Below are positions 7,373-14,090 of a DNA stretch of 14,090 nt, in pieces (positions within the stretch are counted from its first letter, which is position 1; each line of letters opens with the position of its first letter). Where the stretch lies: the NCBI GenBank assembly GCA_027325475.1, contig DAIEFO010000024.1:1-14090 (forward strand), in the 5' to 3' direction. The stretch comes from Desulfobacteraceae bacterium. Lineage in GTDB: Bacteria > Desulfobacterota > Desulfobacteria > Desulfobacterales > Desulfatirhabdiaceae. The notes beneath the pieces were generated by a model that did not search any database, was not told the DNA's origin, and saw only the letters and a program-made list of their open reading frames with translations. Made by a program: the position numbers and the translations under genes.

Positions 7373-7713
7373 AAATCCCGCCCTTGTTGTGTCTTTCATT
7401 TCAGAGATACATCCTGTTTTGCAAAATGCGATTTGCAGAATGCAAATAAAAATATCTATTTGTAACTGTTCATAATATCCTCTAAATCATTGGATAGCGT
7501 CTTATGATTACAAACGTGTTTTAGCTTTTTGCGAAAGCGCAGAGCCTTTATGGTTGTGAGCTGGTTTTATGATTTTCATATAACACTCCGTTATTATAAA
7601 AATCATGCGCAGAAGAATGCGGCCTGAAGTACGTGGCATCTTTTTTGCTTAGAGGGAGAGCAAAGAGTTTTCCGTTCAGATGGCGTTTACTTCTACAACC
7701 AGGGAGGCATATT
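7373..7713 (+). promoter_or_regulatory. AT-rich leader region upstream of the sigma54 activator
   Basis: No gene is supported here. The stretch is AT-rich and contains several small inverted repeats: TTTGCA/TGCAAA around 7420-7450, the mini-hairpin TGCGAAAGCGCA near 7530, and a larger structure at 7569-7606. A weak sigma70-like pair is TTGTGA (7554-7559) with TATAAC (7579-7584), at a long spacing of 19. The ribosome binding site AGGGAGG at 7701-7707 belongs to the downstream GTG start. Confidence 0.35.
7569..7606. repeat. Two-tier inverted repeat upstream of the sigma54 activator
   Basis: ATGATTTT (7569-7576) pairs exactly with AAAATCAT (7599-7606), and inside it ATAAC (7580-7584) pairs with GTTAT (7590-7594) around the loop ACTCC. 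The two tiers are separated by a small internal loop. It overlaps the only promoter-like -10 box seen in the leader, so it may be an operator or a 5'-UTR structure. The role is inferred. Confidence 0.45.
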
Positions 7714-8790
7714 GTGAATAATCTAGCGATAGACAATTCCGCTGCCATGAATGAGATGGATTTCTGTTCTGTACAGATACAATCTGACATCGAATCAGCG
7801 TTGCCAGTTTCATTCTGCAATATTATCGGCCAAAGCCAGTGCATGCAGGATATATTTCGCATCATTGAGAAAGTGGCTGACAGCGACAGCACCATTATCA
7901 TTCAGGGAGAGACCGGAACAGGAAAAGGGCTGGTCGCCAGGGCTATTCATGATAAATCCCATCGCCGGGATAAACCCTTCGTTCAAATAAACTGCGGCGC
8001 CATTCCTGAAAATCTCCTGGAAAGCGAGCTGTTCGGCCATGTGAAAGGCGCTTTTACGGGTGCTGTTACGGCCAAACCCGGAAAGTTTGAACTGGCCGAT
8101 GGCGGCACCATATTTCTGGATGAAATCGGAGATATGAGCCATGATCTTCAGGTAAAACTTCTGAAAGTGCTGGAAGAAAGTACGTTTGAACGAGTCGGCG
8201 GGTGTCAGTCCATCACTTCCGATGTCCGGGTAATTGCCGCAACACACCGGGATCTGGAAGCCGCCATCGAAAATGGCACATTCAGAGAAGATCTGTATTA
8301 CCGTCTTTTCGTCATTCCAATCATGCTGCCGTCATTACGGGAGCGTAAATCCGATATCTCCCTTCTTATCCGTCATTTTCTGGCACAGTTGAATACATCA
8401 AAGCATACTCAGGTTTCCGGAATATCCGCAAAAACCGTAGAACTGATGACCGCATATTCCTGGCCCGGCAATGTACGCGAATTGAGAAACATGATGGAGC
8501 GCATGGTGGTATTGACCCGAGAGGGAGAAATTTATCCCCGGGACCTGCCGCTGAAACTTAGAACCGGTTCAGAGCCGGAAATTCCCGTTGCGGTTCCTGA
8601 TGTCGCCATATCTGATGAAGGAATGTGTCTGAACACAGCGGTCAATGAGTTTGAAAAGGCTTTAATCTGCAAGTCTATGGAAATCAGTAACGGCGTCAAG
8701 AAAAATGCAGCCAAACTGTTGAATATCAAGCGTACAACCTTGATTGAAAAAATCAAGCGTCATCATCTTGAAGAAAGTTTCTCAGTATAA
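7714..8790 (+). CDS. Sigma54-dependent transcriptional activator without receiver domain
   Basis: A bacterial enhancer-binding protein that uses ATP hydrolysis to open promoters held by sigma54 RNA polymerase. About 358 residues: a short N-terminal segment (~35 residues), an AAA+ domain with Walker A GETGTGKG (65-72), the sigma54-contacting GAFTGA loop (112-117), Walker B D136/E137 (TIFLDEIGDM) and the YSWPGNVRELRN sensor II region, then a linker and a Fis-type helix-turn-helix ending in NAAKLLNIKRTTLIEKIKRH. No receiver or GAF domain is present, so activity is not set by its own phosphorylation. The start is GTG 7714, six bases after AGGGAGG; an ATG at 7633 in the same frame adds 27 residues and has no such site. 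FleQ/FlrA-like motility control is possible, as is control of the SPFH-protease operon. Confidence 0.92.
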   Translation: MNNLAIDNSAAMNEMDFCSVQIQSDIESALPVSFCNIIGQSQCMQDIFRIIEKVADSDSTIIIQGETGTGKGLVARAIHDKSHRRDKPFVQINCGAIPENLLESELFGHVKGAFTGAVTAKPGKFELADGGTIFLDEIGDMSHDLQVKLLKVLEESTFERVGGCQSITSDVRVIAATHRDLEAAIENGTFREDLYYRLFVIPIMLPSLRERKSDISLLIRHFLAQLNTSKHTQVSGISAKTVELMTAYSWPGNVRELRNMMERMVVLTREGEIYPRDLPLKLRTGSEPEIPVAVPDVAISDEGMCLNTAVNEFEKALICKSMEISNGVKKNAAKLLNIKRTTLIEKIKRHHLEESFSV

Positions 8791-8809
8791 CTAATGATGA
8801 TTTCGTAAA

Positions 8810-8837
8810 CGGGCATGGCGGTATCCACCGCCTCCCG
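8810..8837. terminator. Hairpin between convergent genes (possible bidirectional terminator)
   Basis: GGCGGT (8817-8822) pairs with ACCGCC (8827-8832) around ATCC, and an outer CGGG (8810-8813) pairs with CCCG (8834-8837) across an asymmetric bulge. Short T-runs flank it on both strands: TTTT at 8841-8844 on plus, and the complement of AAA at 8807-8809 on minus. It lies between two convergent stop codons 80 bp apart, where a shared terminator is expected. Confidence 0.5.
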
Positions 8838-8869
8838 CCGTTTTCCTGCACAGTTTCCCTCCCGATGCG

Positions 8870-9697
8870 TTAGTCCCCAAACATATCCTCTGTCAGTTCC
8901 ATCAGGGTTTCCTGTAAATGCTGATCGTCGGACAGAGGCAGGCAAATGGCTGTTCGACAGGCTTCCACAACAGATACACCATGTTGAATCAGCTTGCCTG
9001 CGTAAATCAATAAACGTGTGCTGGCGCCTTCAGTGAGCCCGTGTTCGCGGATATTGCGGATTTTTCTCGCAAATTGCACCAGTTTGAGTGACAGGTCAAA
9101 TGTCAGACCACTTTCCCGGGATACAATGTCTGCTTCCTTTTCGGAAGCCGGATACTGAAATTCCAGAGCGACAAATCGCTGACGGGTGCTTTGTTTGAGG
9201 TCTTTCAAGACAGACTGATATCCGGGATTGTACGAAACCACCATTAAAAAATCCGGGTGCGCCTGAATGCTTTCCCCTTTTTTGTCGATATGAAGCGTTC
9301 TGCGACTGTCTGTCAGCGGATGGATTACCACCGTAGTGTCTTTTCTGGCTTCGACAATTTCATCCAGATAACAAATGGCGCCGATACGCACCGCGCGTGT
9401 CAGAGGGCCATCCATCCATACGGTTTGATCGTTCATCAGCAGATAGCGGCCGATCAGATCTGATGCAAACAAATCTTCATGGCAGGCGACCGTGACCAAT
9501 GGACGTTTCAGCCGGTGAGCCATGTATTCCACGAAACGGGTTTTCCCGCATCCGGTCGGACCTTTCAGAATGACCGGGAGTCTGGCGCTGTAAGCGGCTT
9601 CAAACAGGGAAACTTCATTGCCTGAGGCAAGGTAAAATGGCTCTGAAGGCACGGCGGCGATGTCATCGCTGCCGACAGAAGGTGAAGCGGTCGTCAT
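8870..9697 (-). CDS. CbbQ/NirQ/NorQ-type MoxR AAA+ ATPase
   Basis: A MoxR-class AAA+ ATPase of 275 residues closest in pattern to CbbQ/NirQ/NorQ, which with a von Willebrand-type partner (CbbO/NorD) remodel or activate enzyme complexes such as Rubisco and NO reductase. Walker A GPTGCGKT is at 46-53, TVACHEDLFASDLIGRYLL follows, Walker B is D112/E113 (AICYLDEIVEA), sensor 1 is N157 in VVSYNPGYQSVLKDLK, and arginines of STRQRF (about 172-174) sit in the finger position. The C-terminus (CRTAICLPLSDD.HLQ) matches the CbbQ_C region. Ribosome binding site AAGGAG lies 11 nt before the ATG. No VWA gene is in the window; the gene is transcribed alone, divergent from the SPFH-protease pair and convergent with the activator. 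Its target is unknown. Confidence 0.9.
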   Translation of the reverse strand: MTTASPSVGSDDIAAVPSEPFYLASGNEVSLFEAAYSARLPVILKGPTGCGKTRFVEYMAHRLKRPLVTVACHEDLFASDLIGRYLLMNDQTVWMDGPLTRAVRIGAICYLDEIVEARKDTTVVIHPLTDSRRTLHIDKKGESIQAHPDFLMVVSYNPGYQSVLKDLKQSTRQRFVALEFQYPASEKEADIVSRESGLTFDLSLKLVQFARKIRNIREHGLTEGASTRLLIYAGKLIQHGVSVVEACRTAICLPLSDDQHLQETLMELTEDMFGD

Positions 9698-9726
9698 GTG
9701 TAAAACAGCTCCTTATGCGGGGAAAC

Positions 9727-9740
9727 GGTTTTCATCTTGC
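9727..9740 (+). promoter_or_regulatory. Sigma54-like promoter element ahead of the SPFH gene
   Basis: GG at 9727-9728 and GC at 9739-9740 are separated by exactly 10 bases, and the -12 side reads CTTGCATT, a good match to the sigma54 TTGC element. The -24 side (ACGGTTTT) is only a partial match to TGGCAC. Transcription would start near 9752, giving a leader of about 97 nt before the SPFH ATG. A sigma54 activator gene ends 0.9 kb upstream, which makes the site plausible but does not prove it. Confidence 0.35.
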
Positions 9741-9754
9741 ATTTAAAAACGCAA
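9737..9754. promoter_or_regulatory. Imperfect palindrome in the divergent promoter region
   Basis: TTGCATTTAAAAACGCAA matches its own reverse complement at 14 of 18 positions, with perfect TTGC/GCAA ends. It overlaps the -12 side of the plus-strand sigma54-like element and the expected start point of the minus-strand promoter, so a protein bound here could control both transcripts. Operator function is inferred. Confidence 0.35.
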
Positions 9755-9756
9755 TG

Positions 9757-9786
9757 GTTATATCATTACGCCACCCGCAGTATCAA
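9757..9786 (-). promoter_or_regulatory. Sigma70-type promoter for the CbbQ-like gene
   Basis: Read on the minus strand, TTGATA (complement of 9781-9786) and TATAAC (complement of 9757-9762) are each 5/6 matches to the -35 and -10 consensus with an 18-nt spacer. The start point would be near 9750, about 50 nt upstream of the ATG at 9697. Confidence 0.5.
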
Positions 9787-9848
9787 CCCAAAACCCACGC
9801 AAGAGGCCCTGGAATAGTTTCCTTAAACGATAGGGTAAAGGAGATGTT

Positions 9849-10805
9849 ATGCCAGAAGAACTTCCCGGAAAAGTGTTCACCAGATCTTTTGTTAAAACCA
9901 TTCTCAGGCGGATACTGGCTTTTGTGACAGTGCTGGGCGTGCTGTACGGTTTTTCAGCGCTGGTTTATGCCACAAAAGCCATCTATAAGGTCCGGAAAAA
10001 TTATGCGGTGGTGCTGGAACGCTTTGGCGGACAGCGAGAAGCCATTACCAGTATCGGATGGCATATCCGGCTGCCGTATTTCACCCGGATCGAGCAGGAA
10101 ATTCCCCTGATGAATCAGACCCTGTATCTGGGGGGAAGTTCGCAACCCATAAGAATTATTTCCAAAGAAAATCTGGCGCTCTGGGCATCGGCTGTGATGA
10201 CATACCGGATCCGCGATCTGAAAACCTGGGCTATCGAGAACCTGAATCCGCAGCAGCTTCTTCAGGGAGACTATGACGGCGTTGTCAAAGATATCCTTCA
10301 GGCCCATGGGGTGAACCAGCTTATCGGTGACCGTGAAAAAATCAAGGACGATATTTTTATGGCCCTGAAATCCAGGCCCATCAATGAAGGTGGATCGACG
10401 CTTGAAAAGAAATACGGAATTGATGTGGTCAGTTTCGTGCTCAATGAAACCCGCTTTGGTGATAAACTCATCGAGGCTACGGAAGAAAAAAAGAAGCGGG
10501 AGCTGCTTGCGGAAGCCGACAATTATGCGGCGGATCAGGAAGCCAGCCGGATTAAAAAGCTTTATGCAGCGTATCTGGAAAGCATCCAGGCCCTTCAGCA
10601 TGCCTTAGGCAGGCCCGACGGCTCCACAGATACTGCGCTGCTTCAATTTTTGACCCAGCAGAAATGGGCCACTGCCTATGAAAAAAACACAGAAGGCCGC
10701 AATACCGTCGTGATTCAGAATACCCAGACACCGCCGGCGATCAGCCTCCCAGCGCCTGCACCGTCACCGGCGCCTGCTCATGGAAACACCACCGGAGCCC
10801 GCTAA
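9849..10805 (+). CDS. Membrane-anchored SPFH (prohibitin/HflC-like) protein
   Basis: SPFH proteins oligomerise into membrane-bound cages or rings, and HflK/HflC and prohibitins regulate the membrane protease FtsH. This 318-residue protein has one hydrophobic segment at about 22-42 (FVTVLGVLYGFSALVYA) after a basic N-terminus, suggesting a single N-terminal anchor. The SPFH domain runs from about 45 to 200 (KNYAVVLERFG, GWHIRLPYFTRIEQEIPLMN, NLALWASAVMTYRI), a charged Ala/Glu-rich coiled coil from about 205 to 255, and a Pro/Ala-rich flexible tail from about 290. AAAGGAG precedes the ATG at good spacing. Its TAA shares one base with the ATG of the Lon-type protease gene, so the pair is probably translationally coupled. 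Which side of the membrane the domain faces is not settled by the sequence. Confidence 0.9.
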   Translation: MPEELPGKVFTRSFVKTILRRILAFVTVLGVLYGFSALVYATKAIYKVRKNYAVVLERFGGQREAITSIGWHIRLPYFTRIEQEIPLMNQTLYLGGSSQPIRIISKENLALWASAVMTYRIRDLKTWAIENLNPQQLLQGDYDGVVKDILQAHGVNQLIGDREKIKDDIFMALKSRPINEGGSTLEKKYGIDVVSFVLNETRFGDKLIEATEEKKKRELLAEADNYAADQEASRIKKLYAAYLESIQALQHALGRPDGSTDTALLQFLTQQKWATAYEKNTEGRNTVVIQNTQTPPAISLPAPAPSPAPAHGNTTGAR

Positions 10806-13800
10806 TGGCAAAAAGATTTACTAAGGAAATCAAATATATCCGTCTTCCTGAAAGGCGGATTCTCGAAATCCGGCAACTGGTGGCGTCCTGGCCATATGAA
10901 ACCAAGGCGTTTATGAGGGCCCGGCTGAATCAGTACAGTCCGTCGTCGGGTTGGCTCAATACCCTGCTGGACAGTTTTCTGTCCATTGTTTTTCCGGCTC
11001 AGGAACGACATTTCAGGATTCTGAAAGATCCGGATATCCTGACGGACTGGCAGCGCCGTTTTGAAATCTCCGGAAAAACCAATCCGCAGCAGGCATGGAA
11101 CAAGATACTGGAAAAAGAGGTGTCTGCCAGGGACTATACCTATCTTCTGTCGCTTCTGAACAAGGAACTCAGCGATGTTCATGTGCCGGTGGAGCTTACC
11201 GCCCTGTTTGAAAAAATTTACAGGGCCCATATCCGCAAAGAATACCTGTCGGACACTTCGGTGCCCAAGGCGCCTCTGATTCTCTTTGTGGGACCAAGCG
11301 GCAGCGGAAAAACTTCTACGGTACGTCAGACACTGGAACAGGTTATTTTTGTCAATGAGGTTCAGCCGGAAGTGGATTTGGAGCAAAAGAAAGAAGAAGT
11401 CCTGTCCAACGAACCGTTCTGGAGAACCATCGATCAGGTGGATCCCACATTGGCTGCGGAAATTGCAAGACGCAAGAAGCTTGCATTCAATAAATCGCTG
11501 TCTAAAATGCCGCTGATCAACCGGATACTGAAAAAACGGATCAGCCGAAGCCTTTCTCAGCTTGAAGAGCAGGGGGTTTGGGTGGATTACGCCATGATCA
11601 CCCCCAACGATTATCAGACGTCTCTTGCCGGCGAGCCTGGCAATTATTTTAAAAAAGCGCTGGGCGATCCGCGGAAAACGAGTATCCGTCATGTGGAGGA
11701 AGCGCACAGCGCTTTTGGAAAAACCGATGGAAAAGATACGGGGCCGGAGCGTCAGCAGCGGACGCTCATTGATACCGCCAATATCGTTCTGGATGAAATC
11801 ATCAATGGCCAGAGAGACTGCCTTCTGATTGCAACGACAGACCAGCCTGAGCGGTTTGATCAGGCGATTTATCGCCGTTTCGTCGAAAAAGGAAAGATCG
11901 TTGACCTGTCGGAATTCTGGAAAAATCCTGAGAACCTTTATGAAGTGGTTCGTCTGGAGCTTCTGCGCAACGATGTGGTGGTAACGGAGTCCCCGGATGG
12001 TGTGTGTCTGCACAATGCCCGCTGCATCGCCCCGGAGCGGGTGCGCATTGCGGTCGAGAAAATATTCGTTATTTTTCAGGAAAGAACCCTGAAAATAACA
12101 CCTGCGTATGTCCGCAAACTGGTGCATTCCATTATCGAAATTCAGGGCGGGTTTACCTCTGAATATTTAGATGACGCCATGCTGGTACGAAGAGCCTTTG
12201 AACTGGTGGCTAAGAACGCTTTCGGAGATCTGTTTGAAAAAGTGGTGGATCGCATGGACCGCCATGTGCGCTGGGATGAATATGTGGGAAAAGTCAAAGA
12301 CGTTTTTTCGGAAATGGCCAATAATTGCCTGTATTACAGCGTCAGTGAAGAAAAAGGCGTTGTGTTGAACGGTCCTCCGGGAAGCGGTAAGACATTTCTG
12401 GTCAGAGCATGGCTGAGTGAAAACAGCGATATTCATGATATCGCCACCAGCGCCTCTGCACTGCAAGACCCAGTGAATCCCTGGGAAGGGGCGGCGGAAA
12501 ATCTGGAAAAAGTGTATGATATCGCCAAAATGATTGCGCCCTGCCTGGTATTTTTTGATGAAGGAGATTCTCTGGCGCCCCGCCGCGGTGCTTCCGGCGG
12601 TTCACCTTCCGACAAACTGACCAACAAGTTCTTGAGCCTGATAGACGGTGAGATTCCCATGAACCGGGTGTTTACGGCGTTGACCACCAATCGGCTCGAT
12701 ATTCTGGATCCCGCGCTGGTGCGTTCCAAACGTCTGAAGGTGATGGAGATTTCAGGTCATTTGCGCCGCAAGGACATTACGGATATTATCCAACAGACAT
12801 TGAAGCATGTGCCACTGTCGCCGGAGCTTTCGGTAGAGGCCATCGTCGAGGCGGCCAAGGGCATATGCAACACGCCGGCAGACTATTCGGCGTTTGTGGA
12901 GAAAGCCCGTTCACTCCGCGGCACGGAATATGAGGTGCTTCAACGGATACGTGAACTTGCCCAGTCCAGTGACGATATCAGAGATAAATTTGTCAAATTC
13001 AATTTTAAGTCGCTGATGGGCATACTGGATGCGGTGGATGCGCCCCAGTTGCTGCGATCTTCCATCAAAAAGGAACCAGCGCTGCTTTTGGCGCATTATT
13101 CCGATCTGATAGATATCCTCAAGCACGTTGTCTCGATAGCAGATTATCCGCTGATGCCGTCTCACCTGAATTCCGCGCGTCAGGAAATATCCCACAGCCC
13201 GATCAAGATCGGCAAGGTACAGCTTGACGAATTTCTGGAAGCCGAACTTAGTCAGGAGCCTCAGGTAGGCTTTATCATCGGTGTTGGCGCCAATGACGTT
13301 TCAGGCGTTTTGCTGCCCATTGCCACCAGCCTTACCTATAGCCTTTCTCCGGAAAAGGTGCTGGTCACAGGCGCTGTGTCTTCAGGTTCTGCGACTGCAG
13401 AGCTGGATATGGCGGTTCAGATGACCCAGCAGTCGGCGCAGGAAGCACTGACCATGGTGAAGAACTATCTTCAGGAACTGGATCCCAAAGTCAGTATTCC
13501 GCGTCTTCTGGGAGAATTTCTGGATCATTATACCATTCATCACCAGCTTCTTTCCGCTTCATACAATGTTGGAGGGCCATCTGCAGGCTATGCGCTGGCA
13601 TTGAACACGTTATCCGCGCTGCTGCAGATTCCTGTCTATCACGATTTTGGCATTACCGGAGCGCCGTGGACCAAAGGCGTTAAAAAAGGGGAGGTGGGCG
13701 GTTCCGTGATCATTGGCGGACACAAGAAAAAGGCGGAAACCGTGCTCTTGTATCTGCGGCGGATGTTTATGCCCCTTCAGAACTACAAGGACCTTGATCC

Positions 13801-14090
13801 GGAATTTCTGATTAATTACTGGGAACAGGGCAAGGATATCCTGGGAATTTCCAATTTTGGCGAACTGGTGCCGGAAGTCGTATGGCTGGGGCCTGACTAC
13901 GAAGCCGTGCTTCAGGAACTTATCGCCCTCAGAATTGACTATAAACTGAAAAAATCCAGGGGAATCGATGGATATGACGTCAACAAGGAAATTATCCTCA
14001 AACGCAAGAAATATTTAAAAGACCAACTGGAGAAGAAAATTGTGGACCGCCTGGAAGCCATTCGGAAATATTTAAGAAATCCGGTCAGCG
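10805..14090 (+). CDS. Giant protease with two AAA+ modules and a Lon-type Ser/Lys domain (3' end missing)
   Basis: The frame is open from the ATG at 10805 to the window edge, at least 1095 residues. An N-terminal helical region (1-155) is followed by AAA+ module 1: Walker A GPSGSGKT (163-170), a charged insertion of about 70 residues, a degenerate Walker B around E298/E299, sensor-like IATTDQ (342-347) and YRRF (356-359). AAA+ module 2 has Walker A GPPGSGKT (523-530), Walker B D585/E586 in FFDEGDS, sensor N629 and R640/R643. A Lon protease domain covers about 840-1035, with catalytic Ser926 in GGPSAGYALAL and Lys974 in GGHKKK, 48 residues apart (43 in E. coli Lon). A charged extension follows. 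It probably unfolds and degrades proteins using ATP. GGAG sits eight bases before the ATG inside the SPFH gene. No TM segment is evident. Confidence 0.9.
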   Translation, partial: MAKRFTKEIKYIRLPERRILEIRQLVASWPYETKAFMRARLNQYSPSSGWLNTLLDSFLSIVFPAQERHFRILKDPDILTDWQRRFEISGKTNPQQAWNKILEKEVSARDYTYLLSLLNKELSDVHVPVELTALFEKIYRAHIRKEYLSDTSVPKAPLILFVGPSGSGKTSTVRQTLEQVIFVNEVQPEVDLEQKKEEVLSNEPFWRTIDQVDPTLAAEIARRKKLAFNKSLSKMPLINRILKKRISRSLSQLEEQGVWVDYAMITPNDYQTSLAGEPGNYFKKALGDPRKTSIRHVEEAHSAFGKTDGKDTGPERQQRTLIDTANIVLDEIINGQRDCLLIATTDQPERFDQAIYRRFVEKGKIVDLSEFWKNPENLYEVVRLELLRNDVVVTESPDGVCLHNARCIAPERVRIAVEKIFVIFQERTLKITPAYVRKLVHSIIEIQGGFTSEYLDDAMLVRRAFELVAKNAFGDLFEKVVDRMDRHVRWDEYVGKVKDVFSEMANNCLYYSVSEEKGVVLNGPPGSGKTFLVRAWLSENSDIHDIATSASALQDPVNPWEGAAENLEKVYDIAKMIAPCLVFFDEGDSLAPRRGASGGSPSDKLTNKFLSLIDGEIPMNRVFTALTTNRLDILDPALVRSKRLKVMEISGHLRRKDITDIIQQTLKHVPLSPELSVEAIVEAAKGICNTPADYSAFVEKARSLRGTEYEVLQRIRELAQSSDDIRDKFVKFNFKSLMGILDAVDAPQLLRSSIKKEPALLLAHYSDLIDILKHVVSIADYPLMPSHLNSARQEISHSPIKIGKVQLDEFLEAELSQEPQVGFIIGVGANDVSGVLLPIATSLTYSLSPEKVLVTGAVSSGSATAELDMAVQMTQQSAQEALTMVKNYLQELDPKVSIPRLLGEFLDHYTIHHQLLSASYNVGGPSAGYALALNTLSALLQIPVYHDFGITGAPWTKGVKKGEVGGSVIIGGHKKKAETVLLYLRRMFMPLQNYKDLDPEFLINYWEQGKDILGISNFGELVPEVVWLGPDYEAVLQELIALRIDYKLKKSRGIDGYDVNKEIILKRKKYLKDQLEKKIVDRLEAIRKYLRNPVS

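Noticed and set aside
7633..7713. Longer N-terminus for the sigma54 activator from ATG 7633
   Set aside because: The extra 27 residues are basic and not domain-like, and AGGGAGG at 7701-7707 is correctly spaced for GTG 7714.
8870..9697. Identification as GvpN (gas vesicle ATPase)
   Set aside because: GvpN is related, but SYNPGYQSVLKDLK, STRQRF and the C-terminal CRTAICLPL region match CbbQ/NorQ better, and no gas vesicle gene is nearby.
9954..10601. 215-codon open frame on the minus strand
   Set aside because: It is antisense to the SPFH gene, which has a good ribosome binding site, a TM anchor and SPFH motifs. The minus frame shows no family pattern.
10802..12127. 441-codon open frame on the minus strand
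   Set aside because: It lies entirely antisense to the AAA-AAA-Lon gene, whose plus-strand frame carries clear Walker and protease motifs. The minus-strand translation is rich in His, Arg, Phe and Ile with no recognisable domain, as expected of a shadow frame.

Overview
The window reads as chromosomal DNA from a motile Gram-negative bacterium, most likely a member of the Desulfobacterota (deltaproteobacteria). This is inferred from the combination of FliD-FliS-FlaG, free-standing HDOD/receiver/CheX signalling genes, sigma54-type regulation and SPFH/AAA+/Lon genes; no phylogenetic marker is present, so the assignment is tentative. Coding density is high. I saw no RNA gene, CRISPR array or mobile element.

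Positions 1-2725 are the distal-filament part of a flagellar operon: the 3' part of fliD (cap), fliS (flagellin chaperone), a small FliT-position gene that overlaps fliS and starts at TTG, and flaG. Positions 2764-5884 hold a signalling cassette behind its own putative promoter: a stand-alone receiver, a small protein resembling the module often found in front of HD-GYP/HDOD domains, an HDOD protein and a soluble GAF histidine kinase, closed by a hairpin/T-run. Positions 6001-7290 encode a CheX-type phosphatase followed by a receiver-STAS protein, again closed by a hairpin. Together these look like a chemotaxis/motility control block.

A roughly 420-bp non-coding leader with several inverted repeats precedes a sigma54 activator (7714-8790) that has an AAA+ domain with GAFTGA and a Fis-type HTH but no N-terminal receiver. 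It converges on the next gene across a hairpin.

Positions 8870-14090 are the unusual part. A CbbQ/NorQ-type MoxR AAA+ ATPase on the minus strand is divergent from a plus-strand pair: a membrane-anchored SPFH protein, and a very large ORF overlapping the SPFH stop codon by one base. That ORF stays open to the window end (at least 1095 codons). It carries two AAA+ modules and a Lon-type Ser/Lys protease domain. The 151-bp divergent region holds a sigma70-like promoter, a sigma54-like element and an imperfect palindrome packed on top of each other. My best inference is an SPFH-scaffolded, membrane-associated ATP-dependent protease, possibly co-regulated with a CbbQ-like remodelling ATPase that has no visible VWA (CbbO/NorD) partner. 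This is the best candidate for an undescribed system here.
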